Positions 1 to 9,613 of a stretch of DNA of 22,244 nucleotides are shown in pieces. This DNA is from a virus. Below the pieces are notes generated by a model. The model ran no database searches and was not told the DNA's origin. It worked only from the letters and a program-made list of their open reading frames with translations. The position numbers were made by a program, and so were the translations under genes. Each line of letters begins with the position of its first letter. The stretch's first letter is position 1. The stretch lies in IMG/VR virus record IMGVR_UViG_3300032397_000092, positions 1-22,244 of that record; one strand, given 5' to 3'.

Positions 1-664
1 ATGATTGAGTAAACCCAAATGTTATATTAGGACTAGTATAATCTGGAAGATCAAACTCATGCTCATCAAACGCATGTGATTCAAACCCATAAGCAGCAAG
101 CTCCGGCCAGCAAATATTATCTACACCTATTGCATGTGTAGTTATTATTAATATTGTTCCAACAGGTAATGTTAATAACCCCGTGATTATATTAACATTA
201 TTAACATTATTAACAGCTTGTGGGCTTGTTATAGTATATCCTGATGTTTGTAGGATTCCATTAACATATACATATAATTTTTCAACTCCATATTGAAATG
301 TATATGGAAGTGTAATAATTGTGTTTGGCGTAACTTCTTCGGTGATAATTGTTTTATACCATCTATCACAACCAGTTAGTGTACAATCAAAATTATAAGC
401 ATTAGAGTGATTTATAGCATATCCGTAATCAGGAATGCTATATGAATTAAATCCATACGTATCTGTATCATATCCAAACAGGCAAGGTTCACGTGAATAA
501 TCTAGATTGAGTGTTACAGTGCTGTGTATCATATCAAGTACACTAACATTAATGCGTTCTTCATATGCATATGTAACCACAACGTCAATTAACTTAGTAT
601 GATATGGTTTAATATCTTTTACATATTGTACTAACGCCTCAACAGGGTTACGATATACAGACAT
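1..664 (-). CDS. Virion structural protein, probably baseplate/tail-fibre related (3' end beyond window)
   Basis: This reading frame is open from the ATG at 664 to the left edge of the window, so about 221 N-terminal residues are visible and the C-terminus is missing. The start follows the stop of the giant upstream gene by 34 bases and has a clear GGAG ribosome site 8 bases before the ATG. The protein begins MSVYRNPVEALVQYVKDIKP. Around residues 114-180 it carries a beta-rich module starting NTIITLPY, followed by YVYVNG and a GTILIIT-like strand. The same module occurs near residue 2303 of the giant protein. It has no signal peptide or membrane segment. Its place, last in a baseplate operon, suggests a peripheral baseplate or fibre-attachment component. 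The family was not recognised with certainty. Residues VNNVNNVN are encoded by a short 9-base tandem repeat. Confidence 0.82.
   Translation of the reverse strand, partial: MSVYRNPVEALVQYVKDIKPYHTKLIDVVVTYAYEERINVSVLDMIHSTVTLNLDYSREPCLFGYDTDTYGFNSYSIPDYGYAINHSNAYNFDCTLTGCDRWYKTIITEEVTPNTIITLPYTFQYGVEKLYVYVNGILQTSGYTITSPQAVNNVNNVNIITGLLTLPVGTILIITTHAIGVDNICWPELAAYGFESHAFDEHEFDLPDYTSPNITFGFTQS
191..215. repeat. 9-base tandem repeat, about 2.8 copies
   Basis: The unit attaacatt is repeated twice and followed by a partial third copy. It lies inside the partial structural gene and encodes the run VNNVNNVN. The unit length keeps the frame, so copy-number change would add or remove three residues without breaking the gene. 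Confidence 0.7.
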
Positions 665-698
665 TTATTGATCTCCAGGGTTGTTAGTTATTAAATTA

Positions 699-3600
699 TT
701 ATACATCTATTACTGATGATGCAGTTTCAAAAGTAAGTGTACAATCTAACGCCACCATAGAAGTTTTAAACAATCCCGTGAGTTCATGATTATACGTAAG
801 TGCATCGTTTAATATATTAAAAAATATTTTATTAATAACAGAACTTGGAAAACTCTGATAGATGTATGTCATACTGATATCTATATTTAGTGCTGTATTA
901 AAGTTATAATTCTCAAGGAAGTTTTCTTTATTTATTGTTTGTAAATCAGAATTAGAATCCTCAAGTTGATTAATCAATGAATCAAATATTATATTCTTTG
1001 GTCCAATTGCTTGATCGGTACCAAACCCATATTTTGTAGTTGTGTTATTTGTTTTATCAAATAATACTCTACTTAATGATGGTATTAAATAATTAACATC
1101 TTGTAACTTATTTCCTAATATAGTTTCGGTAATTTTATCCCACATAAACCGAGGAATTATAGAAATATCATTTTCTCTAAATACTTTCCATTCATTATGT
1201 TTATTTTTCAACATAGCATTTGAATTATCAAGTTGATCCCTAAGTGTACAATCTCTTGTAAATTGTAGCTTATATCTATTACCTTCATTAATATCATACG
1301 ATATATTATTAACGATACATTGATCATATCGATTTGGCAGTGTACTATTATCATATAATAAATGTTGATAAAAAACATAAGGAATTTGTGGAATGTTGAA
1401 CATGTGTTTAACATCTAAAACAGATAAATTATGTTTGTTTCTATTTGTTCTATTTTTAACCCAAAAATAATAGGTAAATACTCGACTATTTCCACTCTCA
1501 TCAAGTTTAAATGTAGATGTATACGGAAGTACTTCATTATAACGCAATAAAGCGGTATCATCTTCGGCCAATTGTGCTATTTCTGCAGATAATGGTACTT
1601 TTGCGTACTTAACAACTCGTAATATTGAACTTGAAGTTACTCCAGTTGATGTAATATGGGTAATCACATTATTAGAATCTTGTACAATAATAAAGTTTGT
1701 AGTTATCTGTTCATTTATAAAAACACTAAATTTATCTGATATTGTGTTAATATTCTGACTAGTAACATCAATAGTAATTGCATTATTAATAATTTCATAA
1801 TCATAACCCTTAAAAATTAAATGTGTATCAATAACTGGCAACCACTCATTCCATACATCATCTGTAGTTAATCTTGTAGTATAAAATAATTGTGAATACA
1901 CTTCACCTGTGTGTTTATCTTTTTCAGATATTATAGTGTTATTAACATCAGCTAATACAAGTTGATCCCACATTAATGGTATAACTGGAGATTCAACCCA
2001 CTCATACACTTCAATGCTACTCCACTCAGGTACGTCACCCCAAGCAAACAATCTATCATTAATAGTGGGATATAATCTAAAGTCTGTATATGGTACATAA
2101 CCTAACATAGATATGTTCATCCATACTTTACCAACTTCAGTAGAATTCCATGCACTATATGATATATCATTTGGTGTGGTTGCAATAATAGACTTATATT
2201 GTGCAGGATCTGATGTTGTGAAGTAATCTACCATAAGGTTAACATTTGTAGGGTAGTGACCTCGTATTGGATCCCAAATAGGTAATTCTTTAGTGACAAC
2301 ATTACTTTTAGCGTCTATTAATTTACAATCACTTATTTTTGATTTAGCTGGATTTAATAAAAATATTGTTAATACTGGTACTGTGTTTTCGTTTGTTATA
2401 TCTATTAACATTTCGATTAATGTTGTACTTAATTGTTTATATTGACCATTTTGAGTATCAGTATGTTCTTTTAATATCGCTCGTTGTTTAATAACAGTAA
2501 CAGAAGTATGAGGAATAGAGTTTAATAATATAGTACTGCTATTAACTTCTTGGTAATTGTTATATACATTACCATCAACATATAGTATCAAATTATTTAC
2601 CCCAAGTATATACACATAGGGTAGAGTTATAATAGTATTAATAGTAAATGATGTTATAATATTATTAATCTTGACTGTAATTACCCCATAGTCGAGCACG
2701 TAAGGTGTTGATAACACTATACTTGTTGATAATGTATTATTTGTAATAGTTGATAGTATGTTATTTGTATATACAGTTATAGTATCTGCACTTGTATACT
2801 TAGTTGGTATAGTTATCGTAGGGCCAGATACAGTAAAGGTAACACTGATTGTTATATTAGCAGCGTTGGTAACATATACTTCTAGATTTGTATATGTTTG
2901 TTGTAGTACAATTATTGTATTTGTTTCATTAAACGCAGAGTCTATAATTGTACACGGTGATTTAATCGACACCACAACATCATCAGTTATTTCAGGGGTA
3001 GGTATTATAATTGTTGATGTTGCATTTGCTATATCTGCAACTTGTGTAGTGTTATTATCAACAAATATTTGAACGCCATCACACACATCAACTTCAACAT
3101 ATTGATGTGAGTCGTTTATAGCATTAAATGCAGATGTTTTAATTCTCGTATTTAATGGATTTATTATATCTAAATGATTAAATGTTAGTGCACTTGATAT
3201 TTCAGCATCAAAGTATAGTGCATTATGTATTAAATAATCAGCATCTGGTAAATTATCCCACCTATCAACATCCGTATTTGTGATTTTGGTGAAGTATAAT
3301 TCAGGTGTAGTTACATCATACGTATTCATAAATTGATATCTTGCAGCACCTCTAACCATATCTGATAAAAATACATTAATAGCAGGTTTGATTTTAGTTC
3401 TACTATCTCCAAATTCAGACACTTTATATGCCCAATATTCGTCGATATTTGCATCTGTTAACAATCTTGAATTAGTAAGAGCAGAAATAGCTGTATTTGC
3501 ACCTTTGTGTTGAATCATACCTCTCCAAAATATAAATTTGGATTTTTTATTAATTCCTAATAAATCTAAATATGCTGGTTCTTTATATCCCAACAATTGT

Positions 3601-6600
3601 CTTGCGTATTCAATATGATCTGCAGTTTCATCAGACTTATACACATCATAATAATTTTGTAGATTAGTAGTAGCTGATTCTATATTTTCAATCATAGTAC
3701 CATCGATTAAAAAGTAACCACCCAGGTTTGGTCTTCCTGTTATTTCATAATGCTTATTAAATAATGTATGTATTTTACTTACATTTAATCCAATATATGG
3801 ATCATATATTAAATTGCCATCTATCGTATAATTATTAAATGTGATAATATGTTCATATAGGTCACTAAACAAATGCATTCCACCCAGGTGTAGTTCTTTT
3901 TCTTCAAATGGTATATCAGCTGGTTTTGGATACGTTATATACGTTGTAGTGTCTTCTCTAAAAATCTTTAAATTATCAATAGACAGTATAGGATCTCCAT
4001 ATTGATCATAAACAATAGGTTGAGCGGTAATATCTGCATACGGGCCTGATATAATATTTGATATTATGCCTTGTTTTGGGGAAATCCATACATCATATCT
4101 AAATGGGTTTAATTCATGTACATCATATACAGATATAAGTTGTTGAGTGTGTATATCAAATTTTGTATTAAACCCTCTCCACACTTTATCTATAAACTTT
4201 TCAAGTTCTGTTTGCCAGCTCACCAATAACCCAGACTCAATATCAACACTCGTTCTTGAATAATCATTAAACACAAATCCTTGACTTTGTAAGTACGCAG
4301 AGTATCCATCTATAAAATTAATAATGCTTTGTATACCAGTAATTATAGTTGGTGTTATTACTGGAATTATTCTCGTTGGGTTAATTGTGTAATGCATCCA
4401 TGTATTAGTACAATTAACTTTGTCGAGTGCATCAAATGTGGTATATTGCTCATACACTTGTACACCTGTAGATAATAATAATCTAATAGTTAATGATGGA
4501 TGAGCTGGATCAAAATTTAAACCATTGATAATTTGGACCCATCCATTTGCATAGATAACATAATCAGTATGTTCTATTAATAGTGTATTATTATAATACA
4601 TGCGCAAGTTAATGGCGTCGGTATTAGTAGGTAGTCTAAATACATGACTTGATGAGCTATATATTTGCCACGATTTTGTTAATTTATGATACTGCTTAAA
4701 TACAGGATTACCGATACCGTCATTATATGACCATATATCAAGATCCATAGGGGCTACCGGGGGTACAGTGTCATTTAGTGTGATTGTATGATTAATAGTA
4801 TCATACACGGTTATATCATTATTTCGTGCAATCCCATCAACATACGCCGACGCCAATTTAAACGTAGTTGGTGTTTCAGATATTAAGTAATATGGTGCAC
4901 TATTCTTAATTCCTTTTATATTAGACGTTAAAGCTATTTGAGTACCATCAGTCCAAGGTGATGATTTATTAATAGTAATCACGTTAGTAATATCATTTAC
5001 ATTTACAATAGAATAATTATTAACATCATATACATTGATGTTAGTATTTGGATTAACTGGTACATCTAATCTAAACTGCCAATCATCACCGTTCCCGATA
5101 GGTATTAGTACACCTGTGGTAGTGCGTTGTGATATGCCTGCTTGATATAGCGATACCATAATTGAATTTAACCAATTATCATACACACCAGGCGATTTCT
5201 TAAGATGTGTTGTATAATCTTGATTACTTATTTGGTAATAATCAGTACCTAATATTAAAGACTTTGCATTAACAATAGAATTCGTTTGATATGTAAGTTT
5301 AACATCCCAATCTCTCCACATTGTCGTAAAATCAGATATGTATATGTCGTACCCTTTAGATCGTATTGCATTAACATACCATTGATTTATACCATTAATA
5401 GATTGTGTTGTATTACCAATTACCATCCCATGAAATGAAGTATCTTTATGAGATATTACTTTTTTAGTTTGTTTTTCAATTTGTAATTTATTAATTTCAT
5501 AAAACTCTAATCCAAAAGCTTGTTGTATGAATTTTACTGGTTGTATAATAAACGCAGCAGACAATATACTATATCTAAAGCTAGACGAATCTCTCCACAG
5601 TCTTTCAGCTGGACCTTGTTGTCCAAATTCATAACTTGCTGATATTGCAGCTTGTATACCAGGGGTTAATGTTGTATATGATACAATCGTATATGGTTGT
5701 AAATTAACATTAGATACATAAGGTGGTAGCAAGTCATCCGGTGCGTACGTATCAATAGTAGTACCAGAAATATTAACACTAATATGATCATTATATGTTG
5801 GTATAATTGTTGTTAATTGTGGGTTAACGTTTATTATATTGCCTGATTGTATATTATCCCACATAATAGCCTTCCACCTACCACCATTTGATGTATCTGC
5901 GTATAATGTATCCCAGTTTATAGGCTTCTCAAGATACCCTTGCATTTTCCATGGTTCAAGATGCGGATATGATGTATTATATAATTCTTTATATATGGTA
6001 TACCATCTTGATCCCCAACCTGTACCTACATTTGGTCTATTAATGGTTACATCTGCAATTTCTGGCAGTGTTGTGTAATTCCAAGTCCACGAATCAGCTA
6101 TATTATAATCTGTATAGAAAATGTTAATGTTATGCACTTTTGTATAATTAATGTATTCTTTGTATAATAAATTAACATATGTGCTTGCAGTAGTTATATT
6201 ATATAAATTATCATAGTCAATTTTTAATATATCAACATTTTCACACTTATTATACAATTTAGTTTCGATAGCCAATATAGTTTTAGATATAACTTGATTT
6301 ATATCAACCAACTGCCAAGCAAGTGATTGATCGACAACAACATCCCACCCTATAATAGCGTGTGATCTAACATATAGTGTATTCGTTGTATCATCGTACC
6401 AATATACACCATATGGTGTAGTGTTAGCTGGATATGCATGTTGTATCGCTATTACATTATATTTCCATAATTGTTTAGTTGAAGTATTATACCAAAAAGT
6501 ACCATTATTTAATCCATGAATGCTTGGTTTATTTCCTGTACCAGATGTACCAGATGAATTTAACACACGCTTAATAATTTGACCAATTTCTACATCTGTA

Positions 6601-9545
6601 AATCTATTATCAGAAAAGTGCCCATCATGATGTAATATATGAAATAATTGTAGTTTATCATCTATCAACAATTGTGGTTCATGTTTTTGTGCAAATTGTA
6701 ATATTGGTAATGTTGCTATCCAATTAGCAACCCCAGCTTTAGTAATTGAATCATACGCAGTAGTATCACTAAATACATGAGTTAAATTATCGTTATTTTG
6801 TAACTTTAATAATATAGTATCAGTAACAGTTTGTTGCAAATCAATAATTGCTTCAATAGATATATTAGCAATGATTTCTGGAATAGTAGACAAAAACATT
6901 TCCTTTATCATCAATATATTATTTTCATATTGTTGTTGAGCGTATTTAATTAATGTAGGTGGTGTGATTATATTTTGATACATTGCAGATAAAAACATAT
7001 CATAACATCCGTTATGTTCTTTTATAGTACCACCCAAACCAAAGTTAACTCTATCTAATAATTTATATTGGTTTTGTTGAGGGATAAAATCAAAAGAAAC
7101 AGGATTGTTATTTATATCAAACACTGGTATATTTTGTGATTCAATAATAGTATTAAAGTGTTTATATAGATCAGTATATGAAATATTAGTTCTATTTTCA
7201 TGTTGTGCATTATAGTACAACTGATCAGGAATTTCCCAAGCCCCAGCTGGATCACCAAGTGGTAGTGAAGTGGTATGAGAATTACCTACTGCATCTAAAT
7301 AGGTTTCTCCGTCAGCCAATCTATATTCATTTACATACTTTGGTACATATTCTTCATTATTAGCACCTTTTTGCCAAATCGTGTGTAGTCCGTCTATATT
7401 ATCAATAGATGTGTTATCGTAGTCTTTATAGCAATACATCTCTCCAGTTGTGCTATTCGACAATAATTGTTGAAATATATAGTTTCTACCTTTATTTAAT
7501 ACAGAGATTCTTTTATTAACTCTACTATCAACAGCATTTGTTGATTTCTCTTCATACTGAAATATACTATTAGCTTGATATGCAGTGGTTTTATCTACAT
7601 TATAAATATCAAATAGCGGATATTGTGTGTGTTGTAATTTTACTTGTTCGTGTTTCTTGAATCGTACTAAACTTGTTCTAACCATTCCTGTTGGTGTATT
7701 TACCCATATTAATTCTCGACCAATATCTAATGAGCAAGGTACACCAGATCTCAATTGAATAATATCTCCAGTTTTTAATGTACTTAAAATTAATACAGTG
7801 TTTGAATATTCAGTATTAGTTTGAATTTCTTCATAGTTTCCATATTGTCGAATGCCATTTATGTATACTTGCAAATCATCTAATCCATACAAATAATTAA
7901 ATGGGTTAGATGTTCCTATTGCATTTTTAGGAACATCATTATATGATGTATAAAGCACTTCTCCATTAAAATAAGTAGACACTCCATTAACTGTTGTAAC
8001 ATAAGTAATAGGGTCAATTGTAGTTGGGTTTATTAGTATATTATTAGTTAAGCTCAATCCAGATCTATTCCACTCTGTATCTAACCCTTCGTCGTACGCA
8101 TCAACATCAAATCCATTAATTGACATTATTACAACATATCGTTGTTGTTTTAAATTTGGTATTTGATGGTTCACTGGGACAGCATCACTCGCCCCGCCCC
8201 ATCTCCAATGAAAATAGAATCCCTTCCACGTATCTCCTAAACTTGTGGTAGTAAGTGGAACAATCACACCAATATTAACATTATACCCCAAGTACTCATT
8301 GCTGCTATATGGTACAGTGTTGTTCATACCAGGTGCTTCAATAATAACTGCATCATTAACATATATAATCGTGTATAAACCATTTGCAGACAATTCTGAA
8401 TGTTGAGTAGTTTTAGCACCATTATTATCTATAGTATTAGCAACAGTAAACATATACCCGGTTATAAATAATGCAGTCACATCACCCGATACAACAAATA
8501 CTACATCTCCAGTTGGGGTTCCTACGTATGTAGTATCTTTAGATATATTGACAATATTATATCTAACACTGCATTCATTAAGTGTAGGTTCAGTATCTAC
8601 ACTATCCCAAGAATCAAATGTATCTTTTCGGTATAGCCAATTTTGTTTAGTATAAGTCCACTCATTCAATTCTAAATTAGCATGATATTCAAGTATTGGC
8701 ATTGTAGCTTGAATACCTATTGCTGTGTGTGGTAAGTCAGACTCGTGTACCCATTTATTCTCAAAGGCCCACTCACTTATAACATGTACATTATCTGTAT
8801 CCCATTCGTTTGTACCTTGTGGAGCTTCAACTGGTATAACATGATGTGTATCATCATACCCGACAGTTTCCCAAATGCTTAATGGATCCCAATCTCCACT
8901 ATTATCATCCCATAATGCTACATCAAATCCTACGTGTTTATTTCTAAGCTGCTGCTGCAACACAAAATATTGATTGATAGTATTCTTAATTGCTTGTAAT
9001 TCAGAACTTAAAGCATTTGCGATTGTTCTATCACTAAGATACCTTTGTAATTCTAATAATTTAGAATTAACGGTATTAAATTGATTTTCAATTGTAATAT
9101 ATTGAGGAGTGGTTTTTCCTGTTGTATCATACCAATAATAATTATTATAATTAACTAATTTATCTATGTTAACAGGTGGTGCGTAATTAAATTGAAGTGC
9201 ATTTCCCCAACTGGGCAAATGATCAATATTAACCCCAAGTTGTTCTAACTTATTTAATATATCATAATATGATGTAATATGATCAATTGTAGCAATTTTA
9301 GAATACAATAATGGTTGTAATTGCCATGCTTGTCTATGAGCATCAGTTTCTGTTATTCTATTGGTGTTCGGAATATTTGGTTTCTTTAATCCTATAGCAT
9401 TATCAACATAAACGGTATCTGGTTTTGTCAATAACCTATTTTCAGCATTATTTAAAACAGATACATTAATATCTGTTTTAAATATGTCGGGAAATAATTC
9501 TTCAATTTGTATTCTGGGTTTGCGATAATCAAAATTATCCGTCAT
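699..9545 (-). CDS. Giant baseplate/tail virion protein (2948 aa)
   Basis: A single uninterrupted frame encodes about 2948 residues, far larger than any T4 baseplate protein. The ATG at 9545 is preferred over a GTG three codons upstream (9554), because a GAG-type ribosome site lies 8 bases before the ATG. It follows gp6, where T4 places gp7-gp12, so it may combine wedge-periphery roles; this is inference from position. Visible elements are a conserved N-terminal part (about 1-140), the motif YYWYDTTGK near 138, paired WYNTSTKQLW and WYDDTTNTLY motifs near 1017 and 1047, a beta module LQVYINGIRQYGNY near 558, and five tandem repeats of about 32 residues between about 2209 and 2350. The C-terminal part contains EVYEWVES and YYFWVKNRTN, which I associate from memory with large structural proteins of marine T4-like phages. 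There is no signal peptide, membrane segment or recognised enzyme domain. A late-box variant lies 30 bases upstream. Confidence 0.9.
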   Translation of the reverse strand: MTDNFDYRKPRIQIEELFPDIFKTDINVSVLNNAENRLLTKPDTVYVDNAIGLKKPNIPNTNRITETDAHRQAWQLQPLLYSKIATIDHITSYYDILNKLEQLGVNIDHLPSWGNALQFNYAPPVNIDKLVNYNNYYWYDTTGKTTPQYITIENQFNTVNSKLLELQRYLSDRTIANALSSELQAIKNTINQYFVLQQQLRNKHVGFDVALWDDNSGDWDPLSIWETVGYDDTHHVIPVEAPQGTNEWDTDNVHVISEWAFENKWVHESDLPHTAIGIQATMPILEYHANLELNEWTYTKQNWLYRKDTFDSWDSVDTEPTLNECSVRYNIVNISKDTTYVGTPTGDVVFVVSGDVTALFITGYMFTVANTIDNNGAKTTQHSELSANGLYTIIYVNDAVIIEAPGMNNTVPYSSNEYLGYNVNIGVIVPLTTTSLGDTWKGFYFHWRWGGASDAVPVNHQIPNLKQQRYVVIMSINGFDVDAYDEGLDTEWNRSGLSLTNNILINPTTIDPITYVTTVNGVSTYFNGEVLYTSYNDVPKNAIGTSNPFNYLYGLDDLQVYINGIRQYGNYEEIQTNTEYSNTVLILSTLKTGDIIQLRSGVPCSLDIGRELIWVNTPTGMVRTSLVRFKKHEQVKLQHTQYPLFDIYNVDKTTAYQANSIFQYEEKSTNAVDSRVNKRISVLNKGRNYIFQQLLSNSTTGEMYCYKDYDNTSIDNIDGLHTIWQKGANNEEYVPKYVNEYRLADGETYLDAVGNSHTTSLPLGDPAGAWEIPDQLYYNAQHENRTNISYTDLYKHFNTIIESQNIPVFDINNNPVSFDFIPQQNQYKLLDRVNFGLGGTIKEHNGCYDMFLSAMYQNIITPPTLIKYAQQQYENNILMIKEMFLSTIPEIIANISIEAIIDLQQTVTDTILLKLQNNDNLTHVFSDTTAYDSITKAGVANWIATLPILQFAQKHEPQLLIDDKLQLFHILHHDGHFSDNRFTDVEIGQIIKRVLNSSGTSGTGNKPSIHGLNNGTFWYNTSTKQLWKYNVIAIQHAYPANTTPYGVYWYDDTTNTLYVRSHAIIGWDVVVDQSLAWQLVDINQVISKTILAIETKLYNKCENVDILKIDYDNLYNITTASTYVNLLYKEYINYTKVHNINIFYTDYNIADSWTWNYTTLPEIADVTINRPNVGTGWGSRWYTIYKELYNTSYPHLEPWKMQGYLEKPINWDTLYADTSNGGRWKAIMWDNIQSGNIINVNPQLTTIIPTYNDHISVNISGTTIDTYAPDDLLPPYVSNVNLQPYTIVSYTTLTPGIQAAISASYEFGQQGPAERLWRDSSSFRYSILSAAFIIQPVKFIQQAFGLEFYEINKLQIEKQTKKVISHKDTSFHGMVIGNTTQSINGINQWYVNAIRSKGYDIYISDFTTMWRDWDVKLTYQTNSIVNAKSLILGTDYYQISNQDYTTHLKKSPGVYDNWLNSIMVSLYQAGISQRTTTGVLIPIGNGDDWQFRLDVPVNPNTNINVYDVNNYSIVNVNDITNVITINKSSPWTDGTQIALTSNIKGIKNSAPYYLISETPTTFKLASAYVDGIARNNDITVYDTINHTITLNDTVPPVAPMDLDIWSYNDGIGNPVFKQYHKLTKSWQIYSSSSHVFRLPTNTDAINLRMYYNNTLLIEHTDYVIYANGWVQIINGLNFDPAHPSLTIRLLLSTGVQVYEQYTTFDALDKVNCTNTWMHYTINPTRIIPVITPTIITGIQSIINFIDGYSAYLQSQGFVFNDYSRTSVDIESGLLVSWQTELEKFIDKVWRGFNTKFDIHTQQLISVYDVHELNPFRYDVWISPKQGIISNIISGPYADITAQPIVYDQYGDPILSIDNLKIFREDTTTYITYPKPADIPFEEKELHLGGMHLFSDLYEHIITFNNYTIDGNLIYDPYIGLNVSKIHTLFNKHYEITGRPNLGGYFLIDGTMIENIESATTNLQNYYDVYKSDETADHIEYARQLLGYKEPAYLDLLGINKKSKFIFWRGMIQHKGANTAISALTNSRLLTDANIDEYWAYKVSEFGDSRTKIKPAINVFLSDMVRGAARYQFMNTYDVTTPELYFTKITNTDVDRWDNLPDADYLIHNALYFDAEISSALTFNHLDIINPLNTRIKTSAFNAINDSHQYVEVDVCDGVQIFVDNNTTQVADIANATSTIIIPTPEITDDVVVSIKSPCTIIDSAFNETNTIIVLQQTYTNLEVYVTNAANITISVTFTVSGPTITIPTKYTSADTITVYTNNILSTITNNTLSTSIVLSTPYVLDYGVITVKINNIITSFTINTIITLPYVYILGVNNLILYVDGNVYNNYQEVNSSTILLNSIPHTSVTVIKQRAILKEHTDTQNGQYKQLSTTLIEMLIDITNENTVPVLTIFLLNPAKSKISDCKLIDAKSNVVTKELPIWDPIRGHYPTNVNLMVDYFTTSDPAQYKSIIATTPNDISYSAWNSTEVGKVWMNISMLGYVPYTDFRLYPTINDRLFAWGDVPEWSSIEVYEWVESPVIPLMWDQLVLADVNNTIISEKDKHTGEVYSQLFYTTRLTTDDVWNEWLPVIDTHLIFKGYDYEIINNAITIDVTSQNINTISDKFSVFINEQITTNFIIVQDSNNVITHITSTGVTSSSILRVVKYAKVPLSAEIAQLAEDDTALLRYNEVLPYTSTFKLDESGNSRVFTYYFWVKNRTNRNKHNLSVLDVKHMFNIPQIPYVFYQHLLYDNSTLPNRYDQCIVNNISYDINEGNRYKLQFTRDCTLRDQLDNSNAMLKNKHNEWKVFRENDISIIPRFMWDKITETILGNKLQDVNYLIPSLSRVLFDKTNNTTTKYGFGTDQAIGPKNIIFDSLINQLEDSNSDLQTINKENFLENYNFNTALNIDISMTYIYQSFPSSVINKIFFNILNDALTYNHELTGLFKTSMVALDCTLTFETASSVIDV
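2490..2925 (-). repeat. Five degenerate ~32-residue tandem repeats inside the giant protein
   Basis: Five successive units begin near residues 2209 (TIIVLQQTY), 2242 (TITIPTKYT), 2275 (IVLSTPYVLDYG), 2305 (ITLPYVYILG) and 2337 (ILLNSIPHTS), a spacing of 33, 33, 30 and 32 residues. Most units then carry an alternating strand such as LEVYVTN, ITVYTNN, ITVKINN or LILYVDG. The repeat is visible in the protein and not obvious in the DNA, so it is old. A stacked beta-sandwich or fibre-like arm is the likely structure (inference). Confidence 0.6.
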
Positions 9546-9575
9546 AGTGTACACTCACAAATTTAGCTATAATGT

Positions 9576-9583
9576 TATTTATT
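9576..9583 (-). promoter_or_regulatory. Candidate late promoter box AATAAATA for the giant gene
   Basis: On the minus strand the box reads AATAAATA, a 7/8 match to the T4 late consensus TATAAATA. It ends 30 bases before the ATG at 9545, the same spacing as the exact boxes elsewhere in this window. It lies in the longest gap (68 bases) of the baseplate operon, where an internal promoter would fit. In such AT-rich DNA a 7/8 match alone is weak; the spacing is the main support. Confidence 0.4.
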
Positions 9584-9613
9584 AAAAACAACACATTGCT
9601 AATTCACGAGTTG

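Noticed and set aside
2758-3072. Plus-strand frame of 104 codons with a hydrophobic, membrane-like product.
   Set aside because: It lies opposite the beta-repeat part of the giant gene, whose Thr/Asn/Ile codons read as Val/Leu/Ile on the other strand; no ribosome site.
7109-7116. Exact TATAAATA on the minus strand inside the giant gene.
   Set aside because: It is far from any start codon and inside a conserved coding frame; in such AT-rich DNA chance matches are expected.
9546-9554. GTG at 9554 as start of the giant gene.
   Set aside because: It adds only three residues, and the GAG ribosome site fits the ATG at 9545 better; not fully excluded.
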